Assembly (NCBI RefSeq): GCF_015704865.1
Contig: NZ_JADQTO010000006.1
Location: 402,264-466,263, forward strand
Source of the DNA: Actinoplanes aureus
GTDB taxonomy: Bacteria > Actinomycetota > Actinomycetes > Mycobacteriales > Micromonosporaceae
Direction of reading: 5' to 3'
Length of the DNA stretch: 64,000 nt
Below the pieces are notes generated by a model. It was not told the origin of the DNA. It saw nothing but the letters and a program-made list of their open reading frames with translations, and ran no database searches. Position 1 is the stretch's first letter, and each line of letters begins with the position of its first letter. Of the stretch, positions 25,599 through 37,791 are shown in pieces. Both the position numbers and the translations under genes were made by a program.

Positions 25599-28292
25599 TC
25601 AGCCAAGGGCGAGGGTGCTGTGCAGGCGTTTCGCCTCGCGGACCAGGCGGGAACCGCCCACCCGCCCGGCCACCTCGGCCAGGCCGCCGATCTCGTCACC
25701 GCGCCTGCCCAGGGCGTCGGCCACGCGGGTCGCCAGCTCCAGCAGGTCCGGCAGGCCGCGGGGAGCGACCGGCAGCAGCAGCGGCAGCGCGGTGCGGAGC
25801 AACTGCCAGACCGCCGCGGACGCGCCGGCGGCGTGGACGTCGGCGAGGGCGGCCGCCACCCGGTTCAATTTCACCGTGCCGTCGCCGCAGAGGTCGCCCA
25901 GTTCGGTGCCGATCGCGGCGGCGAGCGACCCGCTGCCGGACGTGACGGCCAGGAACGTGTCGACGGCCGCGGCCCGGCCGGCCGGATGCCTGGCGCCGAG
26001 CCCGTAGGCCAGCGCGAGCGTCGTCGCCGGCCCGGCCGGACCGGCGCAGTCGGCGAGCAGGGGCAGCGCCGTCTCCTCCCGGCTGTCCTGGTCGGCCAGC
26101 GCGGCGATCTCGGGCAGCGCCCACGCTGCCACGGCCTCGCGGTCCTGCGGCAGGACCATCGCGAGCACGTCCGGACGGTAGTAGTGGAAGGCCTCGTAGT
26201 CCTCCCGCGGCGTCGGCCGCCGGTCGATGGTGAACACCGACTTGCCCAGCAACGGCAGCGACCCGCCGGCCCGCGGCGGCGCCAGATCGGCGACGACGCG
26301 CCGGTGCACCCGCGGCCCGGAGTCGAACACGCTCCAGGTGTCGTGCGGGTCGTCATCGGCCAGCTGCACGAAACGGGTCGCGGTCGGATCAGGCCGCCCG
26401 CCCTCGCCGAGCCATTCGGCGAGCCGCTTCCCCTCCGGCGAGGTGAGCGCGGCGGCCCGGGCGAGGACCGCGACATCATCGGTACGGGCGACCCGCAGCA
26501 GCGCCTGCTCGAAGTCGAACGGCCACGGATCCCGGCCCTCGTCCTCCAGCCGGGCGAGGCGGTCGGTCAGCACACCGGCGTCGAGGCTGCCGGAGACGTG
26601 GGTGGGCGTCGCCAGCAGCACCGGCACCGGACTGCCGGTGAGCCAGGTGGCCAGCTCGGCGAGGCGTGCGGTCAGCACGTCCGGTGGCACGTTGAACGGC
26701 TCGAGGCTGCGCCCGCCGTCGTTGCGGTGACGCCCGATCGCCGCGTTGACCGCCATGCCGAGCAACCGGATGTCGTCCCACGCGTCGTCGTAACCACAGC
26801 GTTCGAGCACGGGCCCGAGAACCTTGGAGAGACCGTCCGGGTCGCCGGCGGCGTGCAGCGTCACCAGGCCGGCCATCGCCCGCTCCCAGCCCACCGCCGA
26901 CTTCTCCACGGCGAGCGCGGTCAACTCCTCGGCAAGCTCAGCCGCGGTGCCGATCGGCGGCGGCATCTCAGCGACCCACATCCACGGGCCAGGCCGCGGC
27001 TCAGCTTCCGCTCCGTCGCCTTGCGGCTCCGAGCCGCCAGGCTGCGTCCGAGCGCTCTGCGGCTCCGGCCGGCCAGGCCGCGTCCCAGCACTCCGCAGCC
27101 CCGGCCCATCTTGCGGCCCGGCGCTCCCCACACCATGCCCAGATGCTGTCAAGGCCCCCCGAGAAGCCGACGCGGCAAACAATCCGGCCGCCCGATCACG
27201 CAGAACACCAGGCAGCTCGCCAGCCGCCACAGCCAGCCCAGCCGCGTCCTGCGGCGCCAGGCGCCGCAGATGAACGCCGATCAAGCCAAGGGCCCGCTCC
27301 TGCACATCCATAGCCGGATGACCAAACGCGACCGCCACCACCGCAAGGATCTCCGCGGCCCGCTCCGGCTCCCGGCGAACCACCCGGTCCAGCCAGCTGA
27401 GCTGGGCCTTGACCAGCGTCTTCTCGCTGCGGAGCAGGACCGCCGAGGAGAGCTCCACCAGCTTCTCCACCCCAAGCAGCCCAGCGTCGTCGACAGCGCG
27501 GAGGGCCCGCTGGGCAAGGCCGGCGATCGGAGACGGCGCGTCCGGGAGCAGACGGGCGTAATCCGCGACGAACGCCGTCATCTCCAAGGCGGTGGGCGCC
27601 AGCTCGTCGTGCAGCCGGGCGAACGGGCGCAGGAAAACCGGGCGGTCGGGCCGGGCCAGGCGGTCGACCGTGGCATCCAGGACGGTCTTGCGGACCAACC
27701 GGCCCTCGGCGACCAGTGCAGCGATCGCGGACGGAAAGGAAGCGCCGGGAAGCTCGCCGCCGACGCCGTCGATCTCGAACACCGCCGGCAGCAGCAGATC
27801 GAGCCAGGGCGAGCCGCGGAAGCTGACGGCGCCGTCCTGGACCGATCGCAGCCAGGCCCGCACGACGGCCCCGGTGACCGGCGGCTCGGCATCGCCCTCG
27901 ATCAGCAGCGCCTCGACGAACCGCCAGTCATCGGGCCACGTGTCGCGCTCCGGCAGGCGCCGGGCCAGACGGACGCCGAGCTCGCCGATCCAGGTGAGCC
28001 GCCGTGCCCGGGCGATCTCCAGGAAGCACCCGGGCCGGATCAGGTGCCACTCGCGCATGCCGCGGCGGGTGAGCAGTGCGGCGGCCCGGGCGGCCGTGGG
28101 CATGCAGGCGACAACGGCGAGCGCGAGGCAGCCGGCCGAGCCGAACGCGTCAGCATCCGCCCGCACGCGGGCCTCGACCTGAGCGGCGAAGGCCAGTCGC
28201 TCCTCCGCGGTGGCGTCGAGGAGGAGCCTGGTCAGCCCGGCGCTGTCGGTGCGGCGGAGCGGCTCGGCGAGCCCGGCCCACGTGAGAGACAT
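25599..28292 (-). CDS. Large helical-repeat protein, DUF6493-like
   Basis: 897 aa, cytosolic. It is built from HEAT-like helical pairs: an N-terminal half (~1-385; AAALLTRRGMREWHLIRPGCF, ERALGLIGVHLRRLAPQDAAG) and a C-terminal half (~440-897; LRLIGMAV-type helices and ALPEIAALADQDSREETALPLLADC). The halves are joined by a low-complexity linker (~385-435) whose DNA shows a degenerate 36-bp period (27022 and 27058; protein unit like GTRPGRPEPQSA). Overall composition resembles actinobacterial DUF6493 proteins, which I recall near SWIM-zinc-finger/MoxR-VWA genes; those partners are not in this window. Function unknown. Start ATG 28292 with AGGGTG upstream. The family assignment is tentative. Confidence 0.8.
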   Translation of the reverse strand: MSLTWAGLAEPLRRTDSAGLTRLLLDATAEERLAFAAQVEARVRADADAFGSAGCLALAVVACMPTAARAAALLTRRGMREWHLIRPGCFLEIARARRLTWIGELGVRLARRLPERDTWPDDWRFVEALLIEGDAEPPVTGAVVRAWLRSVQDGAVSFRGSPWLDLLLPAVFEIDGVGGELPGASFPSAIAALVAEGRLVRKTVLDATVDRLARPDRPVFLRPFARLHDELAPTALEMTAFVADYARLLPDAPSPIAGLAQRALRAVDDAGLLGVEKLVELSSAVLLRSEKTLVKAQLSWLDRVVRREPERAAEILAVVAVAFGHPAMDVQERALGLIGVHLRRLAPQDAAGLAVAAGELPGVLRDRAAGLFAASASRGALTASGHGVGSAGPQDGPGLRSAGTRPGRPEPQSARTQPGGSEPQGDGAEAEPRPGPWMWVAEMPPPIGTAAELAEELTALAVEKSAVGWERAMAGLVTLHAAGDPDGLSKVLGPVLERCGYDDAWDDIRLLGMAVNAAIGRHRNDGGRSLEPFNVPPDVLTARLAELATWLTGSPVPVLLATPTHVSGSLDAGVLTDRLARLEDEGRDPWPFDFEQALLRVARTDDVAVLARAAALTSPEGKRLAEWLGEGGRPDPTATRFVQLADDDPHDTWSVFDSGPRVHRRVVADLAPPRAGGSLPLLGKSVFTIDRRPTPREDYEAFHYYRPDVLAMVLPQDREAVAAWALPEIAALADQDSREETALPLLADCAGPAGPATTLALAYGLGARHPAGRAAAVDTFLAVTSGSGSLAAAIGTELGDLCGDGTVKLNRVAAALADVHAAGASAAVWQLLRTALPLLLPVAPRGLPDLLELATRVADALGRRGDEIGGLAEVAGRVGGSRLVREAKRLHSTLALG

Positions 28293-28325
28293 GCGAACAC
28301 CCTAGGACCAGGGTGTGAGAGCACC

Positions 28326-31274
<2,949 letters not shown>

Positions 31275-31319
31275 GGGACCGAAGTCTAGGTGTGCCGTCT
31301 CGGGGGTACGAACGCATTC

Positions 31320-32462
31320 ATGCTTGCCGGAGATCTTTACGCCTTTCAGGACCTGTTGACCGCCGAGGAGTCGGACACCGTCCAGCGGGTCCGCGACTTC
31401 CTCGCCGCCGAGGTCACGCCGATCGCGAACGAGTACTGGACCCGGGCCGAGTTCCCCACCCACCTGATCAAGCGGTTCGCCGGGCTGGGCCTGGCCGGCG
31501 TGGAGCGGTCGTCGCTGCTCAACGGGTGGCTGGCCCTGGAGATGGGACACGCCGACGCCTCCCTGGCCACCTTCTACGGCGTGCATGCCGGGCTCGCGAT
31601 GGGCAGCATCCAGACCTGCGGCTCACCCGAGCAGCGGGAACGCTGGCTGCCCGCGATGCACGACTTCGACAAGATCGGCGCGTTCGCGCTGACCGAGCCC
31701 ACCGGCGGCTCCGACGTGGCGGCCGGCCTGCGCACCACCGCCCGCCGCGACGGCGACCACTGGATCCTCAACGGCAGCAAGCGCTGGATCGGCAACGCCA
31801 CCTTCGCCGACCTGATCATCGTGTGGGCGCGTGACGAGGCCGACAACCAGGTCAAGGGCTTCGTGGTGCCCGGTGACGCCCCCGGCTTCACCGCCACCAA
31901 GATCGAGAACAAGATCGCCCTGCGTATCGTCCAGAACGCCGACATCTCGCTGGTCGACGTGCGGGTGCCGGAGGCGGACCGGCTGCAGTCGGCCAACACG
32001 TTCAAGGACACCGCGAAGGTGCTGCGGCAAACCCGCGCCGGCGTAGCCTGGCAGGCCGTCGGCGTCATGCTCGCCGCCTACGAGATCGCCCTGCGCTACG
32101 CCGGCGAGCGCGAGCAGTTCGGCCGGCCCATCGCCAAGTTCCAGCTGGTCCAGGACCTGCTGGTGCGCATGGTCGGCAACGTGACGGCCTCGCTCGGCAT
32201 GTGCGTGCGGCTGGCCCAGCTCCAGGACACCGGCGTCTACCGGGACGAACACTCCGCCTTGGCGAAGGCCTACTGCACCACCCGCATGCGCGAGGTGGTC
32301 GGCTGGGCCCGCGAACTCCTCGCCGGCAACGGCATCGTCCTCGACTACGACATCGGCCGCTTCGTAGCCGACGCCGAGGCCCTCTATTCCTACGAGGGCA
32401 CGCGCGAGATCAACTCGCTCATCGTAGGCAGGGCGGTGACCGGCCACAGCGCCTTCGTCTAA
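31320..32462 (+). CDS. Acyl-CoA dehydrogenase (glutaryl-CoA dehydrogenase-like)
   Basis: 380 aa FAD flavoprotein with the family order: N-terminal helices, mid beta domain (FALTEPTGGSDVAAGL, WILNGSKRWIGNATFAD) and C-terminal helices (REQFGRPIAKFQLVQDLL, YEGTREINSLIVGRAVTG). The general-base glutamate is in the YEGTREIN segment, as in glutaryl-CoA dehydrogenase-like members. It oxidises an acyl-CoA thioester at C2-C3 and passes electrons to ETF. Divergent from the glycyl-tRNA synthetase with only 45 bp between start codons. No pathway genes adjoin it, so the acyl chain is unknown. Confidence 0.9.
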   Translation: MLAGDLYAFQDLLTAEESDTVQRVRDFLAAEVTPIANEYWTRAEFPTHLIKRFAGLGLAGVERSSLLNGWLALEMGHADASLATFYGVHAGLAMGSIQTCGSPEQRERWLPAMHDFDKIGAFALTEPTGGSDVAAGLRTTARRDGDHWILNGSKRWIGNATFADLIIVWARDEADNQVKGFVVPGDAPGFTATKIENKIALRIVQNADISLVDVRVPEADRLQSANTFKDTAKVLRQTRAGVAWQAVGVMLAAYEIALRYAGEREQFGRPIAKFQLVQDLLVRMVGNVTASLGMCVRLAQLQDTGVYRDEHSALAKAYCTTRMREVVGWARELLAGNGIVLDYDIGRFVADAEALYSYEGTREINSLIVGRAVTGHSAFV

Positions 32463-32658
32463 CCCTCATCCGGTACGCGCACGGGCCGTAGGGCCGCGGT
32501 TGCCCGCGTTCGTCGCCGTAACCGTCAGGTGATGCTGTTTTCCCGGCGGTCGCGTTCGGGGCGGTGAAGGGAAGCCAGGCTTGCGCCGGGGAGAGCGGGG
32601 ACGGGTCGGCTTCGGCGGGACGACCGGTTGCGCGTACCTCGAAGAAGCAGGATGGAAC

Positions 32659-33405
32659 CTAGAGGTAGCGTTTTTGGTCGTGTCGCTGGATGGCGGTGAA
32701 GGCCAGGTCGCAGCTGGTGTCCTTGCCGGCCGGGCTGCTCCAGCGCAGGTGGAAGTGCCCGCCGGTGGCCGGCGGGGTGAGCTCGAACTCGGTCGGGCCG
32801 ACGCCGTCGGGGAAGTCGCGCCAGCCGCGGTCGCCCGGCTTGCGGGCGTTCGCCGGGTCGGCGGTGAAGCCGAGGCTGCCGCCGGACTTCGGCTGGGCGC
32901 AGGTGCGCTTGAAGGTGACGCGGATCGGGGCGGGGCCGGCCGACTGCGCCGGGCCGGTGGCCAGGCAGGTCGGGTGGCACTGGAGGCGGGTGCCGGACCA
33001 GCTGTACACCAGCCGGTCGGTCGAGCTGGTGGTGTAGACGGCGAGGAAGTCGCTGCCGGAGGCCGGGCCGCGGAGCTTGTTGCCGCGGTAGACCGCCTGG
33101 TAGTCGCCGGAGGCGCGGGCGGTGAGCGTGGTGCGGAACCGGCCGGAACTCGTGGCGGCGATCGAGCTGAGCCGGACGTAGGGGTCGTTCTCCGACTTGC
33201 GGAAGTACAGGTCGACGGGGCCGGCGTTGCCTCTGTTACCGAAGCCGGCGCGGCCGGCGAGGACGATCCGGCTGCCCTGCCGCACCTCGTCCGGAGCGAC
33301 CGCGAAGGTCATCGTCACGGGCGTGTCCGCGGCCCGTGCCGGTGCCGCGCCGGACAGCCCGGCCAGCAGCGCGGCAGTCGCCGCGAACAGGTGTGCTCCG
33401 CGCAT
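32659..33405 (-). CDS. Secreted protein of unknown function
   Basis: 248 aa from ATG 33405 (GGAAGGG 8 bases upstream). Sec signal MRGAHLFAATAALLAGLSGAAPARA with cleavage near ARA-AD. The mature part begins with a ~95-residue beta-rich Ig-like domain (VTMTFAVAPDEVRQGSRIVLAGRAGFG, GPVDLYFRKSENDPY, SGRFRTTLTARASGDYQAVYRGN), as in bacterial proteins with repeated adhesin/Ig modules. It ends with a cysteine-containing second half (LQCHPTCLA, TCAQPKSG, DTSCDLAFT; five cysteines). No enzyme motif recognised. Transcribed toward the acyl-CoA dehydrogenase gene. Confidence 0.75.
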   Translation of the reverse strand: MRGAHLFAATAALLAGLSGAAPARAADTPVTMTFAVAPDEVRQGSRIVLAGRAGFGNRGNAGPVDLYFRKSENDPYVRLSSIAATSSGRFRTTLTARASGDYQAVYRGNKLRGPASGSDFLAVYTTSSTDRLVYSWSGTRLQCHPTCLATGPAQSAGPAPIRVTFKRTCAQPKSGGSLGFTADPANARKPGDRGWRDFPDGVGPTEFELTPPATGGHFHLRWSSPAGKDTSCDLAFTAIQRHDQKRYL

Positions 33406-33493
33406 CTCGGGGCCCTTCCGGATCGGTGATCGCGGGCCCGACGCTACCAGCATTTGGACCGCTTGATCCCGATTCATCCCTAGCTGCGGCGCG

Positions 33494-35020
33494 TCAGGCG
33501 CCGGTCAGGCGTACGCCGCCACCCCCACGCTTCGCCAGATACATCGAGGCGTCGGCGTCGCGCATCAGGGCGCCGAACTCGGTGGCGTGCTCCGGGAACA
33601 GGGCCACGCCGATGCTCGCCCCGATCCGGACCTCCTGCCCCTCGATGTCGAACGGTTCGCGCAACCGCTCGCAGATCCGCTCGCCGGCGTGGACCGCCGA
33701 GGTCTCGTCCGGGTCGCCGGTGAGCAGCACCGAGAACTCGTCGCCGCCGAGCCGGGCCACCAGGTCGGGCCGGCGCACCGTGTTCTCCAGGCGCTTCGCC
33801 ACGAGCTGGAGCAGGACGTCGCCGGCGTGGTGCCCGACGGTGTCGTTGACCTGCTTGAAGCCGTTCAGGTCGAGCAGCAGCAGGGCGACCCGGGTGCCGG
33901 TGGCGGCGGCGATCTCGACCGCCTGCTCGGCCCGGTCCAGCAGGTGCTTGCGGTTGGGCAGCCCGGTGAGCGAGTCGTGGAACGCCTGGTGGGTCAGCTC
34001 CTCGACGTGCACCTGGGCGGCCTCCCGCATCCGGGCGCTGTCCATGATCAGCGCACCTTCGACGGCGAGCTGCTGCGCGAGGATCCGGTCGCGGGCGCTC
34101 CACTCGCGGGTTCCGGCGGAGTCGCCGCACATCACCATGCCGACCGGCCCGTTCCCGGACATCAGCGGCATCGCGATGAACGACCGCGTGCCGATCGTCT
34201 GCACGAAACCGCCGGCCCGCAGCTTCGCGGTCGCCGCGTCGCCGATCATCACCGGCTCGCCGGACTCGGCCGAGGCCCGCCACACCGGCGAGTCGGCGGC
34301 CGGCTTGCCGAGCAGGTTGTCGGCCAGGGTCTGGCGCAGCTCCGGCGGGAAGCCGACGCCGTGCACGTACCGGATCCGGCCGTCGTGGTCGATCAGGTGC
34401 AGCGCGGCGTGCTCGGTACGGAACGCGGTCGCGCAGGACCGCGCCAGCAGCTCGGCGGCCGTCTCCACGCTGCCCGCGGACATGCCCTGTTCGAACAGCT
34501 CCTGGATGGTGGCGCTGCTGTGCGCGACGAACTGCCGCTGCTTCTCCGCGGCCAGTCCCTGCAGGGTGGTGGCGAAGTGCAGCGACATCGTCGAGATGGT
34601 GTCCAGCCGCAGCCCGGTCAGGTCGCCGCCGGTCAGCAGCAGTACGCCCACCGTCTGCCCGCCGATCCGCAGCCGGATCGCCATCTGCTCGCCGTTGACC
34701 ACCGGCTTGCCGCCGGCCGGGGCGCGGAACACCTTGCCGGCCACCAGCTGGTCCCGCCGGCCGGGTTCACCGAACCGGGCCGTGGCGGTCATCATGCCGG
34801 TCTCCGAGTCCAGCTCGAAGACGGTGGCGGCGGTCAGCCCGGCGATCTCCCGCAGGCGCGGCGTGGTCAGGTCCAGGACGTGCTGCACCGAGGGGGTGTC
34901 CTTGGTCATGAACGCCACCAGTTCGGCCAGCAGCAGTGCCTGCCGGTCCGGGGTCATGTCCGCCTCGCCGGACCCCTCCGCCACGGGTCCGGCTGTGTGC
35001 ACTTCGCTGCCCACGCTCAT
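33494..35020 (-). CDS. GAF-GGDEF diguanylate cyclase
   Basis: 508 aa, soluble. Start ATG 35020 with AGGA upstream. Two GAF-like domains (~20-165 with LTAATVFELDSETGMMTATARFG; ~180-330 with HAALHLIDHDGRIRYVHGVGFP and FIAMPLMSGNGPVGMVM) precede a GGDEF domain (~345-500). The cyclase motif RLGGDEFSVLL, DLNGFKQVNDTVGHHAGD and DSLTGLPNRKHLLDRA are intact, so c-di-GMP synthesis is expected. GAF domains probably sense a small ligand or redox state. This is the third c-di-GMP gene in the window and the only soluble one. It diverges from the CebR-controlled cellulase. Confidence 0.9.
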   Translation of the reverse strand: MSVGSEVHTAGPVAEGSGEADMTPDRQALLLAELVAFMTKDTPSVQHVLDLTTPRLREIAGLTAATVFELDSETGMMTATARFGEPGRRDQLVAGKVFRAPAGGKPVVNGEQMAIRLRIGGQTVGVLLLTGGDLTGLRLDTISTMSLHFATTLQGLAAEKQRQFVAHSSATIQELFEQGMSAGSVETAAELLARSCATAFRTEHAALHLIDHDGRIRYVHGVGFPPELRQTLADNLLGKPAADSPVWRASAESGEPVMIGDAATAKLRAGGFVQTIGTRSFIAMPLMSGNGPVGMVMCGDSAGTREWSARDRILAQQLAVEGALIMDSARMREAAQVHVEELTHQAFHDSLTGLPNRKHLLDRAEQAVEIAAATGTRVALLLLDLNGFKQVNDTVGHHAGDVLLQLVAKRLENTVRRPDLVARLGGDEFSVLLTGDPDETSAVHAGERICERLREPFDIEGQEVRIGASIGVALFPEHATEFGALMRDADASMYLAKRGGGGVRLTGA

Positions 35021-35176
35021 GGTCCTAGTGGTCGGCACCGGGCCCGGCGGGTTGAGCGCCGGGCGGGCCGCAGGCGGGGGCAAAACGGGTGCGTCCGGGT
35101 TAGGGCCTGAATCATCCGTGCCAGGGCTCGGTTGCCGTGAACTGCCAGTTGCTCAGGTGTTTCCGGATCATTGCGC

Positions 35177-35190
35177 TGGGAGCGCTCCCA
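35177..35190. promoter_or_regulatory. CebR operator TGGGAGCGCTCCCA
   Basis: Perfect match to the 14-bp palindrome bound by CebR, the LacI-family cellulose/cellobiose repressor of streptomycetes and relatives. It lies 98 bases upstream of the GH6 cellulase ATG, between a possible -35 (TTGCGC, 35171-35176) and -10 (AATGCT, 35194-35199; 17-bp spacing). CebR bound here would occlude the promoter until cello-oligosaccharide accumulates. The operator is seen directly; CebR itself is not in the window. Confidence 0.9.
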
Positions 35191-35287
35191 TGCAATGCTG
35201 TCCACATCGGCCAACGATCCCCACCGATGTGTTGGCCGCCGTTCCCTCGGCGCGCTCCCGCGCCACCCCCGTCTCGAGGAGCCCTCT

Positions 35288-37060
35288 ATGAGACCCATCC
35301 CCACCCGTGCACGCGCTCTGGCGGCCGCCGCCGCGGTGAGCGTCGTGGCCGGCGGCGGCGCCATCGCCATGGCCGGTAGTGCGAGTGCCGCGGCCGGTTG
35401 TCGCGTCAACTACACCGTTAACCAGTGGAACACCGGTTTCACCGGCAACGTCACCGTCACGAACCTCGGCGACCCGATCAGCGGTGGCTGGCGCCTGACC
35501 TGGACGTGGCCCGGCAACCAGACGATCAGCCAGGGCTGGAGCGCGACGATCAGCCAGTCCGGGCAGAACGTCACCGCCACCAACCCGTCGTGGGCGGCCT
35601 CGCTCCCCAACGGTGGCACGGCGAACTTCGGCTTCAACGGCAACTACTCGGGCACCAACACCGCGCCCGCGTCGTTCTCGCTGAACGGCACGGTCTGCAC
35701 CGGCGACGTCCCGACCGGTTCCCCGTCGAACCCGCCCTCCAGCTCCCCGTCGAGCTCACCCTCCAGCTCGCCGTCGACGTCCCCGTCGAACCCCACCAAC
35801 CCGGGTACCAAGGTCGACAACCCGTACGCCGGTGCGCGCGGCTACGTCAACCCGGAGTGGAAGGCCAAGGCCGAGTCGGTCTCCGGCGGCAGCCGGGTGT
35901 CCAACACCCCGACCGCGGTCTGGATCGACCGGATCGCCGCGATCAACGGCACCACGGGCAGCAGCTCGAACGGCTCGATGGGCGTCCGGGACCACCTGGA
36001 CGAGGCCCTCGAGCAGGGTGCCGGCTACATCCAGTTCGTGATCTACAACCTGCCCGGCCGGGACTGCGCCGCGCTCGCCTCCAACGGTGAGCTCAAGCCG
36101 GACGAGCTGCCCCGTTACAAGACCGAGTACATCGACCCGATCGCCGCGATCCAGGGCGACGCGAAGTACCGGAGCCTGCGGATCATCAACGTCGTCGAGA
36201 TCGATTCGCTGCCGAACCTGGTCACCAACACCTCCGGCCAGCCGGGCGGCACGGCGACCTGCGACACGATGAAGGCGAACGGCGGCTACGTGCAGGGCAT
36301 CGGCTACGCCCTGCAGAAGCTCGGCGCGCTCGGCAACGTCTACAACTACGTGGACGCCGCTCACCACGGCTGGATCGGCTGGGACTCGAACTTCGGCCCG
36401 ACCGCGGACATCATGCTCGAGGCCGCCCGGGCCTCCGGCAACGTGCGCAACGTGCACGGCTTCATCACCAACACCGCGAACTACTCGGCGCTGCGTGAGC
36501 CGTTCGTCCAGCCGACCACCACGGTCGGTGGCCAGAGCGTCCGCCAGTCCAAGTGGGTCGACTGGAACATGTACACCGATGAGCTCACCTTCGCTCAGGC
36601 GTTCCGGAACAAGCTGGTCTCGATCGGCTTCGACTCCGGCATCGGCATGCTGATCGACACCTCGCGCAACGGCTGGGGCGGCTCGGCCCGTCCGACCGCG
36701 GCGAGCACGTCGACAAACGTCGACACGTACGTCAACGAGTCCCGCATCGACCGCCGGATCCACGCCGGCAACTGGTGCAACCAGTCCGGTGCCGGTCTGG
36801 GTGAGCGTCCGACCGCGGCTCCGGCCTCGGGTATCGACGCCTACGTCTGGGTGAAGCCGCCGGGTGAGTCGGACGGCTCCAGCAAGCTCATCCCGAACAA
36901 CGAGGGCAAGGGCTTCGACCAGATGTGCGACCCGGCCTACACCGGTAACGCCCGTAACGGCAACAGCCTGTCCGGCGCGCTGCCCGACGCCCCGATCTCC
37001 GGCGCCTGGTTCCCCGCGCAGTTCCAGCAGCTGATGCAGAACGCCTACCCGGCGCTCTGA
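35288..37060 (+). CDS. Secreted GH6 cellulase with N-terminal CBM2
   Basis: 590 aa. Sec signal (~1-37, ending SASAAA), then a family-2 cellulose-binding module (~38-140) with a cysteine at each end and surface tryptophans (NQWNTGF, GGWRLTWTWPG, NPSWAAS). A Pro/Ser/Thr linker (~140-180) and a GH6 catalytic domain (~180-590) follow. Family acids are visible: NLPGRDCAALASNGEL (general-acid region) and VVEIDSLPNLVTN. The size and loop content fit exo-acting cellobiohydrolases more than endoglucanases, but this is not decisive. GAGGAG precedes the ATG by 5 bases. Preceded by a CebR operator and followed by a strong hairpin, so it is a monocistronic, cellobiose-inducible gene. Confidence 0.93.
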   Translation: MRPIPTRARALAAAAAVSVVAGGGAIAMAGSASAAAGCRVNYTVNQWNTGFTGNVTVTNLGDPISGGWRLTWTWPGNQTISQGWSATISQSGQNVTATNPSWAASLPNGGTANFGFNGNYSGTNTAPASFSLNGTVCTGDVPTGSPSNPPSSSPSSSPSSSPSTSPSNPTNPGTKVDNPYAGARGYVNPEWKAKAESVSGGSRVSNTPTAVWIDRIAAINGTTGSSSNGSMGVRDHLDEALEQGAGYIQFVIYNLPGRDCAALASNGELKPDELPRYKTEYIDPIAAIQGDAKYRSLRIINVVEIDSLPNLVTNTSGQPGGTATCDTMKANGGYVQGIGYALQKLGALGNVYNYVDAAHHGWIGWDSNFGPTADIMLEAARASGNVRNVHGFITNTANYSALREPFVQPTTTVGGQSVRQSKWVDWNMYTDELTFAQAFRNKLVSIGFDSGIGMLIDTSRNGWGGSARPTAASTSTNVDTYVNESRIDRRIHAGNWCNQSGAGLGERPTAAPASGIDAYVWVKPPGESDGSSKLIPNNEGKGFDQMCDPAYTGNARNGNSLSGALPDAPISGAWFPAQFQQLMQNAYPAL

Positions 37061-37081
37061 TCCGCGGCTAGCTCCTTCCGG

Positions 37082-37116
37082 CAACCGGCCGGCGCCCCCG
37101 TGGCGCCGGCCGGTTG
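37082..37116 (+). terminator. Hairpin terminator after the GH6 cellulase gene
   Basis: 15-bp perfect stem (CAACCGGCCGGCGCC at 37082-37096, complement at 37102-37116) with a 5-base loop CCCGT, 21 bases after the cellulase stop. No long T-run follows, as is common for actinobacterial terminators. Confidence 0.8.
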
Positions 37117-37170
37117 TGTGTTGCCCCACGGCTATTGCAATACGAGTGCATTGTGACCTACCGTTACCGC

Positions 37171-37791
37171 ATGGCGAAGGTATGGGGTCTCATCCGATTC
37201 GTGGTGGTCTACGAGCTGCGGCTCTGGGCGGCGCTGTTCCGCTGGATCCTGCGCCGGCCGATCCCGGTGGAGCCGGGCACGTCACGCTTCGAGTACGTGG
37301 GTGCCGTGAAGATGATCCTCGGCGTCTTCCTCGGCGTCTCCGCCCTGGAGATCCCGATCCTGCACCTGATGATCCCGTGGGACGGCGTACGGGTCGCCCT
37401 GCTCGCCGTCGGTGTGTACGGCCTGATCTGGATGGTCGGCCTGCTCGCCACCATGCGGGTGTATCCGCACCTGGTCGGCCCGTCCGGCCTGCGGATCCGT
37501 AACAGCATTACGCTCGACCTGCCGCTGGCCTGGGACGAGATCGAGTCGATCGAGGTGCGCCGCCGCTCGATGCCGCCGGGCGGGCAGACCCAGGTGGAGG
37601 ACGGCGTGCTCTCCCTCGGGATGGCCAGTCAGACCAGCATCGACGTACGCCTGACCGCCCCGCGCGTCGTGCCGGTCCGCAAGACGCTCGGGGAGCCGGT
37701 CAGCGTGATCCGCTTCCATGCGGACGACCCGGAGGGCCTGGTGGCGGCCGCCGGCGCGCTGGTTCAGCCCCTGGCGGCGAAGAACCGGTAG
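37171..37791 (+). CDS. Hypothetical membrane protein with possible PH-like domain
   Basis: 206 aa from ATG 37171. Two hydrophobic helices (~45-68 and ~74-98) are followed by a soluble beta-rich part (LRIRNSITLDLPLAWDEIESIEVRRRSMPPG...SIDVRLTAPRVV). The L-P-L-x-W-D-E-I-x-S-I-E pattern is typical of bacterial PH-like domains, so attachment of that name is reasonable but not certain. No Shine-Dalgarno, and an AT-richer leader (TTGCAATACGAG). Its last 28 bp overlap the convergent DUF3455 gene. Confidence 0.7.
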   Translation: MAKVWGLIRFVVVYELRLWAALFRWILRRPIPVEPGTSRFEYVGAVKMILGVFLGVSALEIPILHLMIPWDGVRVALLAVGVYGLIWMVGLLATMRVYPHLVGPSGLRIRNSITLDLPLAWDEIESIEVRRRSMPPGGQTQVEDGVLSLGMASQTSIDVRLTAPRVVPVRKTLGEPVSVIRFHADDPEGLVAAAGALVQPLAAKNR

